DNA from: Cytophagia bacterium
Lineage (GTDB): Bacteria > Bacteroidota > Bacteroidia > Cytophagales > Cyclobacteriaceae
NCBI GenBank assembly: GCA_013373005.1
Contig: JABXIP010000131.1
Coordinates: 1 to 8,229 of the forward strand
Length of the DNA stretch: 8,229 bases
Direction: 5' to 3'
Position 1 is the first letter of the stretch. Every line of letters begins with the position of its first letter. Positions 1 to 6,672 of the stretch are shown here, piece after piece. The notes beneath the pieces are model-generated. The model was not told where the DNA came from and searched no databases. It saw only the letters and a program-made list of their open reading frames with translations. The position numbers were made by a program, and so were the translations under genes.

Positions 1-420
1 ATGGAGTTTGAAGATGGTGTTACTGGCATGATAGAAGAAAGCTGGACTAAGTTGGGTGGAATGGACGATAGAGCGGAAATCCATGGAACCGAAGGAGTGG
101 CTTATGCCGATGTTCTACAAGGAAATTCTATCCAGACCTACAGCAACAAAGGAGTGAGTTATGCGGTGGAAAAAGCCGGTAACACGGTAGGCTGGAGCTT
201 TACCATGTATGAGGAAAGCTGGAATTATGGCTTCCCTCAGGAGTTTGCGCACTTTGTTGACTGTGTGAAGAATGATAAGCAGCCCCTCGTAACAGGAGAA
301 GACGGTAAGGCGGTACTTGAAGTGATTTTTGCGGCCTATGAGTCGGCAGGAACGGGAAGAAAAGTTGAACTTCCTTTCAAAACAGATGCTGAAAAACCAA
401 TTAGACTTTGGAAGAAATAG
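1..420 (+). CDS. Gfo/Idh/MocA-family oxidoreductase, C-terminal part (5' end outside window)
   Basis: C-terminal 139 residues of a probable NAD(P)-dependent sugar or cyclitol dehydrogenase of the Gfo/Idh/MocA family. The visible part is the C-terminal alpha/beta domain: an opening strand ending in EESW (12-15), a GTEGVAYADV strand (29-38) and the family-typical tail with FVDCVKNDKQPLVTGEDG (85-102) followed by a helix and AGTGRKVELP (116-125). Members usually run to 330-450 residues, and the N-terminal Rossmann NAD-binding domain with its Gly-rich loop and the EKP motif are absent. The ATG at base 1 is therefore almost certainly an internal Met and the gene starts upstream of the window. It ends in TAG three bases before the next gene, so the two are probably co-transcribed. 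Substrate cannot be told from this part. The family call is firm; the specific reaction is unknown. Confidence 0.88.
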   Translation: MEFEDGVTGMIEESWTKLGGMDDRAEIHGTEGVAYADVLQGNSIQTYSNKGVSYAVEKAGNTVGWSFTMYEESWNYGFPQEFAHFVDCVKNDKQPLVTGEDGKAVLEVIFAAYESAGTGRKVELPFKTDAEKPIRLWKK

Positions 421-423
421 GCC

Positions 424-963
424 ATGAATAGGAGAGAAGCTTTGTTTCATACTGCCGCACTTTTGGGTGGAACCATAGTGGGGTCACAAGTATTTCTTTC
501 AGGATGTTCTCAGGCCAAGCAGGGGTTCGTTGAATTAACAGAAGCTGATGTCAATTTTCTAAATGAAGTTGCTGAGGTGATTATACCAATAACACCTGAC
601 TCAGGCGGAGCCAAGGCAGCCAATATTGGTGCGTTCATGAAAATTATTGTGACAGATTGCTACGATCAGTCAGAGGCAGATAAGTTCTATTCGGGAATTG
701 ATAAAATGAATTCGGAAGCCAAAAGGGGCTTTTCGGTTGATTTTATGTCCTTGAGTTCAGAACAGAAGTTCAAGCTGATAGCTACCATCGATCAAGAGGC
801 GAGAGACAAGGACAATCACTACTTCCGCATGATGAAAGAACTCACCTTGTGGGGCTATTTCAGTTCAGAAGCAGGCTGCAAGGAAGCCTTAAGATATAAC
901 CCAATTCCGGGCCGATATGAAGCCTGCATACCCTATAACAACGAACCAGCCTGGGCAGGATGA
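424..963 (+). CDS. Gluconate 2-dehydrogenase subunit 3 family lipoprotein
   Basis: 179-residue protein of the Gluconate_2-dh3 family, the small subunit that normally accompanies a GMC-type (FAD) sugar dehydrogenase at the membrane. The N-terminus carries a twin-Arg pair (R3-R4), a hydrophobic stretch (about 11-25) and a lipobox LSGC ending at Cys28, so it is predicted to be exported, perhaps by Tat, and lipid-anchored. Family features seen are the ADVNFLNEVAEVIIPIT segment (41-57), the AKAANIGAFM segment (63-72), the FRMMKELTLWGYFSSE segment (134-149) and the C-terminal PGRYEAC and PYNNEPAWAG (162-179). The start ATG lies 3 bp after the preceding stop with only a weak purine stretch before it. 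Its stop overlaps the next start as ATGA. No GMC oxidoreductase gene is in the window, so its catalytic partner is either upstream, elsewhere, or the neighbouring Gfo/Idh/MocA protein. Family membership is confident; partner and substrate are inferred. Confidence 0.85.
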   Translation: MNRREALFHTAALLGGTIVGSQVFLSGCSQAKQGFVELTEADVNFLNEVAEVIIPITPDSGGAKAANIGAFMKIIVTDCYDQSEADKFYSGIDKMNSEAKRGFSVDFMSLSSEQKFKLIATIDQEARDKDNHYFRMMKELTLWGYFSSEAGCKEALRYNPIPGRYEACIPYNNEPAWAG

Positions 964-1670
964 GAGTACAATATTTCGACAGTTATGATGCCATGAGTAA
1001 GGTTTCGGCTGAAATGGTGATGAATACCCTATGCCAGAAACCTGACATGATGCTTTGCGCAGCCACCGGTAATTCTCCCACGGGGCTTTATAAGGAACTG
1101 GCTAATGCCTATCAATCCGATCGTTCGATATTCGATCAGCTGCGAATTTTCAAGTTGGACGAATGGGGTGATATGGAAGCTAATGTTCAGGCTTCTTGTG
1201 AATATTATTTGCAAGAGCATGTTTTGAATCCACTGCAAATTTCTGGTAACAGATACATAGCCTTTCAGAATAACCCATCCGACCCAAAGGCCGAATGCGA
1301 GCGTGTACAAGGTATTTTGAATCAACAAGGCCTTATAGACATATGTGTACTCGGTTTGGGTGCCAATGGTCACATGGGGCTCAACGAACCTAATGAAGAA
1401 CTTCAACCACATTGCCATGTAGCACAGCTGGCAGAACTTACCTTATCACATGGAATGATTGCGGACATTCAGCCCAAACCAACTTACGGCATGACCATCG
1501 GTATTGAAGATATTCTGGCATCGAAACACATTCTCATGTTGGTAGTAGGATCGGCCAAAAAACAAGCCACCGATATGCTATTGAGCGGAGAAGTGACCAA
1601 TGAATTTCCTGCGACTCATCTTCAAAGACATGCCAATGTGGATTGTCTGATTGTGAGGCAGGAATTGTAA
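960..1670 (+). CDS. NagB/AgaI-like sugar-phosphate isomerase/deaminase
   Basis: 236-residue cytoplasmic enzyme of the glucosamine/galactosamine-6-phosphate isomerase (NagB/6-phosphogluconolactonase) superfamily; these convert an aldose amino sugar 6-phosphate to the ketose phosphate plus ammonia, or hydrolyse 6-phosphogluconolactone. Seen: a phosphate-binding loop ATGNSPTGLY (35-44), KLDEWGD (65-71) with the Asp67 that matches the catalytic base Asp72 of E. coli NagB, GLGANGHMGLNEP (132-144) with His138 and Glu143 matching NagB His143 and Glu148, and the GMTIGIEDIL...VVGSAKKQA segment (177-203). NagB Asp141 is replaced by Asn136, a pattern I associate with the galactosamine-6-phosphate (AgaI-like) branch rather than true NagB. 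It is shorter than NagB (266 residues). Its ATG overlaps the previous stop by 4 bp (ATGA), suggesting translational coupling within the operon. Superfamily call is firm; the AgaI-like assignment is moderate. Confidence 0.85.
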   Translation: MRVQYFDSYDAMSKVSAEMVMNTLCQKPDMMLCAATGNSPTGLYKELANAYQSDRSIFDQLRIFKLDEWGDMEANVQASCEYYLQEHVLNPLQISGNRYIAFQNNPSDPKAECERVQGILNQQGLIDICVLGLGANGHMGLNEPNEELQPHCHVAQLAELTLSHGMIADIQPKPTYGMTIGIEDILASKHILMLVVGSAKKQATDMLLSGEVTNEFPATHLQRHANVDCLIVRQEL

Positions 1671-1691
1671 ATACCTAAAAGGAGGTATTTT
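1669..1691 (+). terminator. Short hairpin after the sugar operon, possible weak terminator
   Basis: AAATACCT (1669-1676) and AGGTATTT (1683-1690) form a perfect 8-bp stem with a 6-base loop; the left arm overlaps the stop codon of the isomerase gene. Only a broken T-rich stretch follows (TCGATTGTTTG), so termination may be partial. The same region has TTG at 1665-1667 and TATTTTCG at 1686-1693 (18-bp gap), one mismatch from the Bacteroidota promoter consensus, which could serve the membrane-protein gene that follows. Both readings are inferences. Confidence 0.4.
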
Positions 1692-1741
1692 CGATTGTTT
1701 GTAAATGTCTTAAATTCAGTCTGTTATTAAACCTTATACAG

Positions 1742-2449
1742 ATGAACACTGCATTTCAAGAGAATCAAGTTCCTAATACTAATCTTAGCTATTATAGGAT
1801 CAGAAAATGGATCGGCACTTTCGGTATACTGCTACCAATCTTCGCTCCAATAATTGCTGATGAAAAATTGACTTCCATTAGTCATTATTATTACACTGAG
1901 GCAGGAGTGTTTTTTACCAGCTTACTCATTCTAATTGGGGTCTTTCTGGCCTCTTATCATGGTTATGATAAGGTAGATAATATCATCACCTGGGTGGGTG
2001 GTATTAGTATTGCCTTGGTGGCCATTATACCAACTCCGCTGGATGAATGCTGCACAGGCATAGGGCCAACTCCCATATGCTCTTGTGAGGGAGATATGCT
2101 TCTTGGCTTTATTCCACCCCAAATTATACACTTTGGAGGGGCTGTGCTGTTCTTTATTTGTATGGCTATTATGTGTGTGAGGCAATTCACCCAGGGAGAC
2201 AAAAGTGAGCCGGGAAAGAAATGGAGAAATCTCATTTACAATATTTGCGGATATGGGATTTTTGCAACCCTTGGGTATTCAGGTGTTATGATTTTTGGTG
2301 GATATGTGGCGGAAGAAAGTCGATTTATATTCAGGGTAGAAGTAGTGATGCTGGTTTTGTTTGCAGCGGCATGGCTGTTAAAGGGAGAAGCCTTGAAGGA
2401 TATTGATAATGGCCTTGAATTTATAAAGGAGAAATTTTCAAAAAACTGA
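1742..2449 (+). CDS. Six-helix membrane protein of unknown function with cysteine-rich loop
   Basis: 235-residue integral membrane protein that I cannot assign to a named family. Predicted helices lie at about residues 24-40, 55-72, 80-98, 127-147, 164-187 and 196-213. Basic residues (R20-R21-K22, R147, K159-K160-R162, and K214 onward) place both ends and the 148-163 loop in the cytoplasm. The predicted outside parts are a SISHYYYT motif (45-52) between helices 1 and 2, and a loop after helix 3 carrying PTPLDECC, then CSC, with Cys103, Cys104, Cys113 and Cys115 within 13 residues. His130 starts helix 4 after a GFIPPQ turn. SISxYYxT followed by a hydrophobic helix and a YxGYD motif (72-76) recalls a set of conserved bacterial hypothetical membrane proteins, but I know no function for them. 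The gene begins 71 bp after the isomerase gene without a visible Shine-Dalgarno sequence and is probably a separate unit. Being a real gene is well supported by length and clean topology. Confidence 0.8.
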   Translation: MNTAFQENQVPNTNLSYYRIRKWIGTFGILLPIFAPIIADEKLTSISHYYYTEAGVFFTSLLILIGVFLASYHGYDKVDNIITWVGGISIALVAIIPTPLDECCTGIGPTPICSCEGDMLLGFIPPQIIHFGGAVLFFICMAIMCVRQFTQGDKSEPGKKWRNLIYNICGYGIFATLGYSGVMIFGGYVAEESRFIFRVEVVMLVLFAAAWLLKGEALKDIDNGLEFIKEKFSKN

Positions 2450-2682
2450 CGACAAACCTTAGAAGTTAGTTGATCTCTTGTAAGAGTAAAGACTTGAACT
2501 AGAACCTTCTGAATTAATTAATTTGATGTGATCAATGATTAACTAAAATCGATATAAAACAATTAAAAAATAGTTTTTAACGTCAATTTCTACACCGATA
2601 GTGGCGATAAAGCCAGTTGGAATGAGTTAATGAATTTATTGAATGAGGTTTTTTTAAGAACTAGAATTTTGGCTTTATAAGC
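2450..2682. other. Gene-free A+T-rich spacer
   Basis: No credible coding sequence on either strand. A possible + strand promoter with one mismatch is present: TTG at 2494-2496, 21-bp gap, TTAATTTG at 2518-2525. Small symmetric elements include TTGAT-GTG-ATCAA (2523-2535) and a widely spaced inverted pair, ATAAAGCCA (2607-2615) with TGGCTTTAT (2670-2678). A run of seven T (2649-2655) has no stem before it. Nothing here can be assigned firmly. Confidence 0.4.
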
Positions 2683-2725
2683 AAAGGCCAACTAGTGAGT
2701 ACTACTCACTAGTTGGCCTTTTTTT
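2683..2725 (+). terminator. Strong hairpin terminator between convergent genes
   Basis: GGCCAACTAGTGAGT (2686-2700) and ACTCACTAGTTGGCC (2704-2718) form a perfect 15-bp stem with a 3-base loop. Flanking AAA (2683-2685) and TTT (2719-2721) can extend it. On the + strand seven T follow directly (2719-2725), the classic intrinsic-terminator form. On the - strand the hairpin begins about five bases after the permease stop codon (TAA at 2726-2724) and is followed only by TTTGCTTAT, so it probably works both ways but best for + strand transcripts. Confidence 0.88.
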
Positions 2726-5108
2726 ATTCAGGATTCAAAACACTGGCAGGGTTCTCCCTTGCCTTTCGAATGGTTTCAATAGAGATAAGAAGAGATGGGA
2801 TGAATATTGAAATAATGATAGCCACAGGAAGAATGAACCAGCTTTGAGCCATCGATATTCTGTAGGCATATTCACGCAGCCATTGGCTGCTCAACCAGCT
2901 GCCAAGGGGTACCGCAACTAGGTTTGCTATTAAAATCGTCAAAAAAAAGCCTTTGGAAAGCACCCAATTAAGGTTGGTAAGTTTGGCGCCCAAAACCTTC
3001 CTTACAGCTATCTCCTTACTTCTTTTGGCGATGCTAAAGCTGGTCAAGGCCAATAAGCCTACTAATGAAAGCATTGAAGCTATAATGCTTGACCAACTGA
3101 TCAGCTGAATACTTCTTTTTTCAGTCCTATATTGACTTTCTAGCCTTTCATCGAGAAAAAAGTGACTCATGCTGTAATTAGGATCTATCTCTGTGAGTGT
3201 TTTTTCGAGTCCGGCAAGCGTTTCAGGAATATCGGTTCCCTTCGTTTTTACAGAGAGGAGTACTCTATATGGAGTATCCATCGAAATCATTAGTGGCTCA
3301 ATCTGATACTTCAGCGAAGCATTGTGGAAATCTTTCATTATACCAATGATTGGACCTTTTCTATTTCCAACCACTATGCTTTGATTAATGGGATCACCTC
3401 CCTCCGGAAATAGTTTTTTTATGGCTTCTTCATTCAAAATGAAAGCTTCTTTATCAGTTGCTAGGTCAGGATTAAAATCTCTTCCGGCTACCAAAGGAAT
3501 TTCAAATGTCTCCAGAAAGCCGGTTTGGGTTCTTATTTCGGAAATAGCCATAGCTGAATTTGGATCCTGTCCATCGAGGTAGGCAATTTGTCCGCTGGCG
3601 CCACCTCCAGGCATCGACTGAGCCATGGAGAAATTTTCTACCTGTGGCAATTGCTTCAATCCATTCTCAATAGTTAAGAGTTGTTCTTTGTGAATATCAT
3701 TAAGATTATCAATTACAATAACATGATCTTGGTTGAAGCCTGGGTTGGAACTTTTCATAAACTGAATTTGAGTCTTGAAATAGCCAAGATTGATTAAAAG
3801 AACAATGGCAATTACAAACTGAAAGCCAACCATAAGGGAGGTTACCCTGCTTTTTCCTTTACTGTGAAAGACCTGCTTTCGGAGGATTCTATTTGGTGAG
3901 AATGAAGAAATGAGTAAGGCTGGGTACAATCCTGTAATCAAGCCTAAAGCAATTGCAGCAGAGAAAAGAATAAGAAGCGTAGGAAAGGAGTTCCAATAAG
4001 TAACCTCTGCATTAATTGTCAGGGCTTCGCCTAATGGCTCGATAAGAGCCTGAATCAAAAAAAGGGCAAAAGCAAATGACAGAATGGTGACAAATACAGA
4101 TTCTGTCAGGAATTGTGAAATAAGGTTACCTCTAAATGCTCCCAGTACTTTTCTAACTCCAATTTCTTTAATTCTCTTCTCATAACTGACAGTTGAAAGG
4201 TTAATGAAATTGAAGACAGCTATCAGATGAATAAGCAGGTCAATTACAACAAGAATTCTTATGGTTTCAATGCTGCCTCTTTCGGGAGAAGTGGAAATAT
4301 CTTCAGAATAAAGGTGAATCTCTGTTAAAGGCTGAAGAGAGTTGTGAATACTGGAAGTGAAACTGCTGAACCTCTGACTCATTTCTGAATCATAGATGTC
4401 CAACACCTGCTCACCCGTTGATTCAGCATCTACCCCTTCCGCATAAAGCAAATAAGTCCAGAATTCAAGACCACTATCATAAGCTATTAAATCCCATTCA
4501 CTATCGGTTTCTCCAGCTATGAGCACATCGAACTGCAAGTGTGAGGTTTTAGGAATTTCAATGACATCAAGTAAGGGATAGGTTTTGCCATTAATGATAA
4601 GCTCCTCAGGAGATAAAGGGATTTTACCAAAAATTTCTAATGCGGTTTCCTCACTCATCACTAGTCCACCATTATTAAAGGCATTGGCATTGAAATTTCC
4701 TGCCAGAAGCGATTTAAAGCTAAAAACATTGAAAAATGAATAATCTGATAGAATGAGAGTTTTACCCAGAAAGTTGTTTTGGTTATGAACAAGATCAACA
4801 TTTCCACCCCTTAGCAATCTCACTGCATCTTCAACCCCTGCTATATCTTCAACAGTTTTAGGTGCCAGTGTGCCAAAACTAATGGCAGTTTTTATAACTC
4901 TACCATTGTTGGTTGTGTAACCCGAAATTACTCTGTGAATTCTGTCTTTCTTCTCGTGAAACTGATCATAGCTCAATTCATGACGAATAAAAATGAAGAG
5001 TAACAATGAGATAGAAATACCTGTTGAGAGACCTAAAATATTGACGAGCGAAAAATATGGTTGTCTTCTGAGTGCCCGAATGGCAGAAATAAAATAGTTT
5101 CTAAGCAT
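2724..5108 (-). CDS. ABC transporter permease, two-repeat MacB/FtsX type
   Basis: 794-residue inner-membrane permease of the MacB/FtsX superfamily in the long Bacteroidota form, made of two MacB_PCD-FtsX units. Helix 1 is at about 20-42. A first periplasmic domain (45-280) is followed by helices at about 283-305, 334-357 and 376-400 around EIGVRKVLGA (315-324). A linking helix (426-444) leads to a second periplasmic domain (450-665) containing MKDFHNASL (591-599), then helices at about 669-692, 719-740 and 757-778 with the second copy EIAVRKVLGA (699-708). Such proteins pair with a LolD/MacB-like ATPase and act mechanically on periplasmic or envelope substrates such as lipoproteins, peptides or antibiotics. 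No ATPase gene adjoins it, which is common for this paralogous family. The start is the ATG giving the family-typical MLRNYF N-terminus; no Shine-Dalgarno sequence and no good promoter match are seen in the 192-bp gap upstream. Family is firm; substrate unknown. Confidence 0.93.
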   Translation of the reverse strand: MLRNYFISAIRALRRQPYFSLVNILGLSTGISISLLLFIFIRHELSYDQFHEKKDRIHRVISGYTTNNGRVIKTAISFGTLAPKTVEDIAGVEDAVRLLRGGNVDLVHNQNNFLGKTLILSDYSFFNVFSFKSLLAGNFNANAFNNGGLVMSEETALEIFGKIPLSPEELIINGKTYPLLDVIEIPKTSHLQFDVLIAGETDSEWDLIAYDSGLEFWTYLLYAEGVDAESTGEQVLDIYDSEMSQRFSSFTSSIHNSLQPLTEIHLYSEDISTSPERGSIETIRILVVIDLLIHLIAVFNFINLSTVSYEKRIKEIGVRKVLGAFRGNLISQFLTESVFVTILSFAFALFLIQALIEPLGEALTINAEVTYWNSFPTLLILFSAAIALGLITGLYPALLISSFSPNRILRKQVFHSKGKSRVTSLMVGFQFVIAIVLLINLGYFKTQIQFMKSSNPGFNQDHVIVIDNLNDIHKEQLLTIENGLKQLPQVENFSMAQSMPGGGASGQIAYLDGQDPNSAMAISEIRTQTGFLETFEIPLVAGRDFNPDLATDKEAFILNEEAIKKLFPEGGDPINQSIVVGNRKGPIIGIMKDFHNASLKYQIEPLMISMDTPYRVLLSVKTKGTDIPETLAGLEKTLTEIDPNYSMSHFFLDERLESQYRTEKRSIQLISWSSIIASMLSLVGLLALTSFSIAKRSKEIAVRKVLGAKLTNLNWVLSKGFFLTILIANLVAVPLGSWLSSQWLREYAYRISMAQSWFILPVAIIISIFIPSLLISIETIRKARENPASVLNPE

Positions 5109-5116
5109 TGTTTAAG

Positions 5117-5147
5117 TTTTAAGAGTTTGACCAATAGACTTTTAAGA
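5117..5147. repeat. TTTTAAGA direct repeats upstream of the permease gene
   Basis: Two copies of TTTTAAGA (5117-5124 and 5140-5147) spaced 23 bp start to start, with a partial TTTAAG at 5111-5116, lie just upstream of the permease start (on the - strand, TCTTAAAA). Spacing near two helical turns would suit a dimeric regulator, but A+T-rich chance similarity is equally possible. Confidence 0.2.
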
Positions 5148-5300
5148 TAGTCATTCGTTACCAAAAACATGAGTTAAAGCTTGCGAACCTGTTTTAAGCT
5201 GTATGAATTGGTAACTTTTGGGGAAGTGCTTAATTCGGATTCATTATTTCGAAACTGTACCAATGTACCGTAAAACCTTATGCTAATAGCCTGTAGGAAT

Positions 5301-6560
5301 TTATGCCATGTCTTTCAATGCTTTAACAAATTTATCCAATTCCTGAGTTGTGGTATATACGTTTGGTGTAATTCTACAGCCATGAACTCCGGCACCGTCA
5401 ATCGCTACTGTCCAGATATTATAATCTTCGAGCAATTGCTTAGACATGTCTGATGGTTTCATTCCCCTAATACCTACATTGGCGATGGCACAGGATCGAG
5501 CTTTATCGGTAGGAGTGTTGATGACTACGTTTTCAATTTCACGCACTTTGTCTACCCAATAGTTCTGTAAAAATCTCAAACGAGCCTCTTTTCTCTCAAT
5601 GCCAATCACTTTATGATAGTCAATGGCATCCATTATGGTAAGATCGGTAGCAACAGGGTGTGTTCCTGTATGGTTCAATCGCTTGATGTCTCCTGGTTTG
5701 GTCGGTCCTTCTGCAATAAGAGGCCAGGTCTTATCAACCTTATCCTTTTTAACATAGAGAAATCCTGCACCCAAGGGAACGCTGAGCCATTTATGAAGGC
5801 TGGTGCCATAGTAGTCGCAATCAAGCTCTTTCATATTGAAGTCTATTTGCCCGAAGGCATGAGCACCATCTACCATTACTTCAACTCCCATGCCGTGCGC
5901 CATATCGCAAATCTTTCTGATAGGTAAAATGTGCCCTGTAATATTGATCAAATGACAGACCATGAGCAATTTGGTCTTTGGCGTAATGGCTTTTCTATAT
6001 GCCTCCACAATCACTTCATCGCTTGAAGGATCCATTGGAACATCAATGGTTTTTAGAGCAATTCCCTGCCTTGCTTCAACCTGTTTGAACATGTTGAGCA
6101 TGGCGTCATAATCTTGGTTAGACATTACCGCTTCATCGCCTTTTTGCCAGGGAAAGCCCTGAATAATCGTGTCTAGTGATTCCGTTGTGTTTCGTGTGAT
6201 AATCAATTCTTCATTGCTACAATGAGCAAGTTCTGCTAAAGCGTTAACTGACTTAGCCTTGTTTTCCGACTGAACAGTACGCATGTAGTAAGAAGCCTGA
6301 TAATTGACTTCTCTTATTCTCTCAAGATACCTTTCAAGAGTAGGCTGGGGGAGCATGCAATAATATCCATTCTCAAGGTTGATGTATTCAGGTTTGAGTA
6401 GATAATCCTTCCTTATCTTAGCCCAGAAGTCATCGTTTTGAGCAAACTCATAATCGCTTTGCCAAGCATAATGCTCTGAGAGTTTCTGAATTTCTCTATA
6501 GAATGGGGTAGTGGCCAGTGAGGCCCCCATCAGGTTTTTGAGGAATGTACGCTTGTCCAT
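5301..6560 (-). CDS. Aminotransferase class V-fold PLP enzyme with Tat-like N-terminus
   Basis: 419-residue pyridoxal-phosphate enzyme of the class-V aminotransferase fold (cysteine desulfurase / isopenicillin-N epimerase-like group). Seen in order: an N-terminal signal-like stretch (1-20) with DKRTFLK (2-8), close to the Tat consensus but with Lys in place of the first Arg; a substrate-entry segment INLENGYYCMLP (60-71); RNTTESL (123-129) for the PLP phosphate; His203 in CHLINITGHILPI; DGAHAFGQ (231-238) with Asp231 for the pyridine nitrogen and His234; TSLHKWL (253-259) with Lys257 as the Schiff-base lysine; and a C-terminal substrate-carboxylate region with Arg396. No second Cys-bearing loop typical of a cysteine desulfurase is evident, so sulfur mobilisation is unlikely. 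The actual substrate is unknown. The gene lies 112 bp after ppa on the same strand and may be independently transcribed. The fold and catalytic lysine are certain; export is inference. Confidence 0.9.
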   Translation of the reverse strand: MDKRTFLKNLMGASLATTPFYREIQKLSEHYAWQSDYEFAQNDDFWAKIRKDYLLKPEYINLENGYYCMLPQPTLERYLERIREVNYQASYYMRTVQSENKAKSVNALAELAHCSNEELIITRNTTESLDTIIQGFPWQKGDEAVMSNQDYDAMLNMFKQVEARQGIALKTIDVPMDPSSDEVIVEAYRKAITPKTKLLMVCHLINITGHILPIRKICDMAHGMGVEVMVDGAHAFGQIDFNMKELDCDYYGTSLHKWLSVPLGAGFLYVKKDKVDKTWPLIAEGPTKPGDIKRLNHTGTHPVATDLTIMDAIDYHKVIGIERKEARLRFLQNYWVDKVREIENVVINTPTDKARSCAIANVGIRGMKPSDMSKQLLEDYNIWTVAIDGAGVHGCRITPNVYTTTQELDKFVKALKDMA

Positions 6561-6564
6561 TGGG

Positions 6565-6597
6565 TTTGATTAAAGCAAGAAGTTAGTCTTAATCAAA
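6565..6597. repeat. 9-bp inverted repeat in the leader of the PLP-enzyme gene
   Basis: TTTGATTAA (6565-6573) and TTAATCAAA (6589-6597) are a perfect inverted repeat with a 15-base gap, four bases upstream of the start codon of the - strand PLP enzyme. It could be an operator or an mRNA hairpin covering the ribosome-binding region. It has no T-run in the right place to be a terminator for ppa. The sequence is certain; the role is not. Confidence 0.45.
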
Positions 6598-6672
6598 AAT
6601 TATGGCAAGCATTATTGGTTAAAGGAGGAATTTAGGCTGCCAATTCTCACGACCGGAGCCATATGAAATGTA

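Noticed and set aside
1742..2449. Membrane protein as a ceramidase/PAQR-like (CREST) hydrolase or a DUF998 protein
   Set aside because: There is a Ser, Asp and His near helix ends, but no HxxxH motif and only six helices; no DUF998 motif is recognised.
2607..2678. ATAAAGCCA / TGGCTTTAT pair as ends of a mobile element remnant
   Set aside because: Only 9 bp, no target duplication and no transposase fragment between them.
5157..5215. GTTACCAA / TTGGTAAC inverted pair upstream of the permease
   Set aside because: Arms are only 8 bp with a 43-bp gap; in an A+T-rich spacer this is within chance expectation.
5613..5927. 104-codon open frame on the + strand opposite the PLP enzyme
   Set aside because: It is the antisense shadow of a well-supported gene and its product has no recognisable domain or start signal.
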